DNA of 7,535 nucleotides, taken from NCBI GenBank assembly GCA_001803645.1, contig MHDW01000124.1, positions 1 through 7,535 of the forward strand, in the 5' to 3' direction. Positions within the stretch are counted from its first letter, which is position 1; every line of letters begins with the position of its first letter. The notes under the pieces are model-generated. The model did no database searches, was not told the origin of the DNA, and saw only the letters and a list, made by a program, of their open reading frames with translations. Below, in pieces: positions 6,341 to 7,535 of this stretch. Made by a program: the position numbers and the translations under genes. This stretch comes from Nitrospirae bacterium GWC2_42_7 (GTDB lineage Bacteria; Nitrospirota; Thermodesulfovibrionia; Thermodesulfovibrionales; UBA6898).

Positions 6341-6378
6341 AAAAAACAGGAAACACAGAGAAGTTTCCTGTTTTTTTT
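6341..6378 (+). terminator. Rho-independent terminator / attenuator between rpmE and DUF1385
   Basis: CAGGAAAC (6347-6354) pairs perfectly with GTTTCCTG (6363-6370) around an 8-base loop. It is followed by eight T residues (6371-6378). Six A residues before the stem extend the pairing and make the structure potentially bidirectional. It begins 17 bases after the rpmE stop and ends 14 bases before the DUF1385 start codon. The GC content of the stem is only moderate, so partial read-through is plausible. Confidence 0.85.
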
Positions 6379-6392
6379 ATTGTGCTGATCTT

Positions 6393-7298
6393 ATGTTGAT
6401 AAACAATAACGATAATAAACTGAAAAGTGTAGGCGGCCAGGCTGTGATAGAAGGCGTTATGATGAAATCGCCGAAGAACTGGACTGTGGCTGTACGAGAT
6501 CAGAAAGGCAATATACATATTAAAAAAGAGAAGCTCACTGAACTGCCTCGATTTTGGAAATTGCCGGTTCTCAGGGGAGTTGTTGCGCTGGGTCAGGCTC
6601 TTGGACTTGGGATAAAAGCTATAGAGTTCTCAGCCAGCAAGGCGTATGAAGAAGAGTCAGAAAAAGGAATGGGGAAATTCACCATGTCTATTACTATCCT
6701 GATCTCTATACTGCTTGGTATTGCTTTGTTTATACTCCTTCCTCTTTATATAACGAAACTCATAGGGCTTCTTGTCCATAATGTAACAGACAGCTCTTTT
6801 TTATTTAATCTTACAGACGGGATCGTCAGGATAGTGATTTTTCTGCTTTATGTGGTCCTTATAGGCAGATGGAAGGAGATGTCGAGAATATTTGAATATC
6901 ACGGCGCAGAACATAAAGTGATACACGCTTACGAGGCAGGTAAGGAATTGACGCTCGAAAATGTGAGAAATTTCAGCCCGCTTCATCCGAGATGCGGCAC
7001 AAGTTTCCTCATGATAGTTATGGTTGTGAGCATAATGGTTTTTTCGTTCATACCTCAGCATCTTCCGTTTTTGTACATATTTCTATCCAGAATAATCCTT
7101 ATTCCTCTGATCGCAGGATTTTCATACGAGTTTCTGAAGTTCTCTGCTAAATGGGAGAACAATGCCTTGATGAGTATTCTGATCCAGCCCGGCCTTTTTC
7201 TTCAAAAACTTACAACAAGAGAGCCTGATGATGCCCAGCTTGAAGTAGCGCTCAGATCTCTTATTGAAGTACTGGAATTAGAGGAAAATAATGCTTGA
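6393..7298 (+). CDS. DUF1385 (YqhQ-like) integral membrane protein of unknown function
   Basis: A 301-residue member of the DUF1385 family, whose biochemical role I do not know. The N-terminal signature VGGQAVIEGVMMKSP is at 13-27. Hydrophobic segments at about 97-120, 143-158, 204-220 and 225-246 suggest a four-pass inner-membrane protein. Between the second and third lie the family's conserved polar blocks, EYHGAEHKVIHAYE (168-181) and LHPRCGTSF (197-205). Their His, Glu and Cys residues could form a metal or catalytic site (inference). The C-terminus is a charged helix. The ATG at 6393 has no visible Shine-Dalgarno; it is kept because it is the only ATG before the conserved signature, with a TTG immediately after as an alternative. 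The end overlaps prfA by 8 bp. Position between rpmE and prfA is a recurrent arrangement, which hints at a housekeeping role. Confidence 0.92.
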   Translation: MLINNNDNKLKSVGGQAVIEGVMMKSPKNWTVAVRDQKGNIHIKKEKLTELPRFWKLPVLRGVVALGQALGLGIKAIEFSASKAYEEESEKGMGKFTMSITILISILLGIALFILLPLYITKLIGLLVHNVTDSSFLFNLTDGIVRIVIFLLYVVLIGRWKEMSRIFEYHGAEHKVIHAYEAGKELTLENVRNFSPLHPRCGTSFLMIVMVVSIMVFSFIPQHLPFLYIFLSRIILIPLIAGFSYEFLKFSAKWENNALMSILIQPGLFLQKLTTREPDDAQLEVALRSLIEVLELEENNA

Positions 7299-7535
7299 TA
7301 AGCTGATATCAATAGAAGAAAAATATGAAAATCTGACGACCCTGTTAATGGATCCGAAAGTTATTTCTGCACAAACAGAATTCCAGAAATATTCGAGGGA
7401 ATATTCTGAGCTTCAGCCTGTGGTAGAGAAGATACGCGAGTACAAGAAATTACTCTCTGATATCGAAAATACCGAAGGACTTCTTGGGAGCGGAGATGCT
7501 GATTTCAAGGAACTTGCGCAGGCAGAAATTGAAGA
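7291..7535 (+). CDS. prfA: Peptide chain release factor 1, partial, 3' end outside window
   Basis: The first 81 codons of RF1, which recognises UAA and UAG stop codons and triggers hydrolysis of peptidyl-tRNA. The translation starts MLDKLISIEEKYENLTTLL, followed by MDPKVISAQTEFQKYSREY and a helix-rich charged stretch. This is the N-terminal helical domain shared by RF1 and RF2. Family-defining motifs (PxT and GGQ) lie beyond the window, so the RF1 call rests on the N-terminal pattern, the lack of the RF2 frameshift context, and the rpmE-DUF1385-prfA order. The ATG at 7291 is preceded by GAGG (7281-7284) at 6 bases and lies inside the DUF1385 gene end, an 8-bp overlap consistent with coupled translation. 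Confidence 0.92.
   Translation, partial: MLDKLISIEEKYENLTTLLMDPKVISAQTEFQKYSREYSELQPVVEKIREYKKLLSDIENTEGLLGSGDADFKELAQAEIE

Overview
The window reads as an ordinary chromosomal segment of a Gram-negative-type bacterium with moderately low GC. It has a surface-polysaccharide sugar pathway, a DUF192 protein with an export signal, and the gene order rpmE - DUF1385 - prfA. That order and the G/C-rich interspersed repeat make me think of Nitrospirota- or Desulfobacterota-like lineages, but this is a weak inference from memory. All eight genes look intact apart from the two cut by the window edges. I see no tRNA, rRNA, CRISPR array or transposase.

Region 1 (1-2246, minus strand) is the promoter-proximal part of a polysaccharide operon. 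It starts with a NusG/RfaH/UpxY-type specialised elongation factor (1761-2246), followed by a WbpA-type UDP-GlcNAc 6-dehydrogenase (364-1692, TTG start with a perfect AGGAGG), then the start of a GalE-type UDP-hexose 4-epimerase that leaves the window at base 1. A NusG paralogue heading such an operon normally helps RNA polymerase read through the long cluster downstream. The two enzymes would supply UDP-uronic acid and epimerised UDP-sugars.

Region 2 (2247-2528) has no gene. It holds a likely promoter for the NusG-like gene and a composite repeat of about 160 bp. Two imperfect direct copies of a hairpin flank two C/G-rich hairpins, and these carry a G-quadruplex motif on each strand.

Region 3 (2529-5978, minus strand) is a tightly coupled operon: L-aspartate oxidase (nadB), pyruvate kinase (pyk), and an exported DUF192 protein. 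nadB and pyk share an ATGA overlap, and pyk overlaps the DUF192 gene by 8 bp. The first two genes join NAD biosynthesis to lower glycolysis; the DUF192 role is unknown.

Region 4 (5979-7535) is a divergent intergenic region followed by plus-strand ribosomal protein L31 (rpmE, zinc-binding form), an intrinsic terminator, a DUF1385/YqhQ-like membrane protein, and the first 81 codons of release factor 1 (prfA), which overlaps the DUF1385 gene by 8 bp. The terminator ends only 14 bases before the DUF1385 start, so it probably acts as a partial attenuator between L31 and the rest of the operon.

I did not find a clearly new biological system. The best leads are the NusG-like factor with its operon, the composite G-quadruplex repeat, and the rpmE/DUF1385 attenuator.
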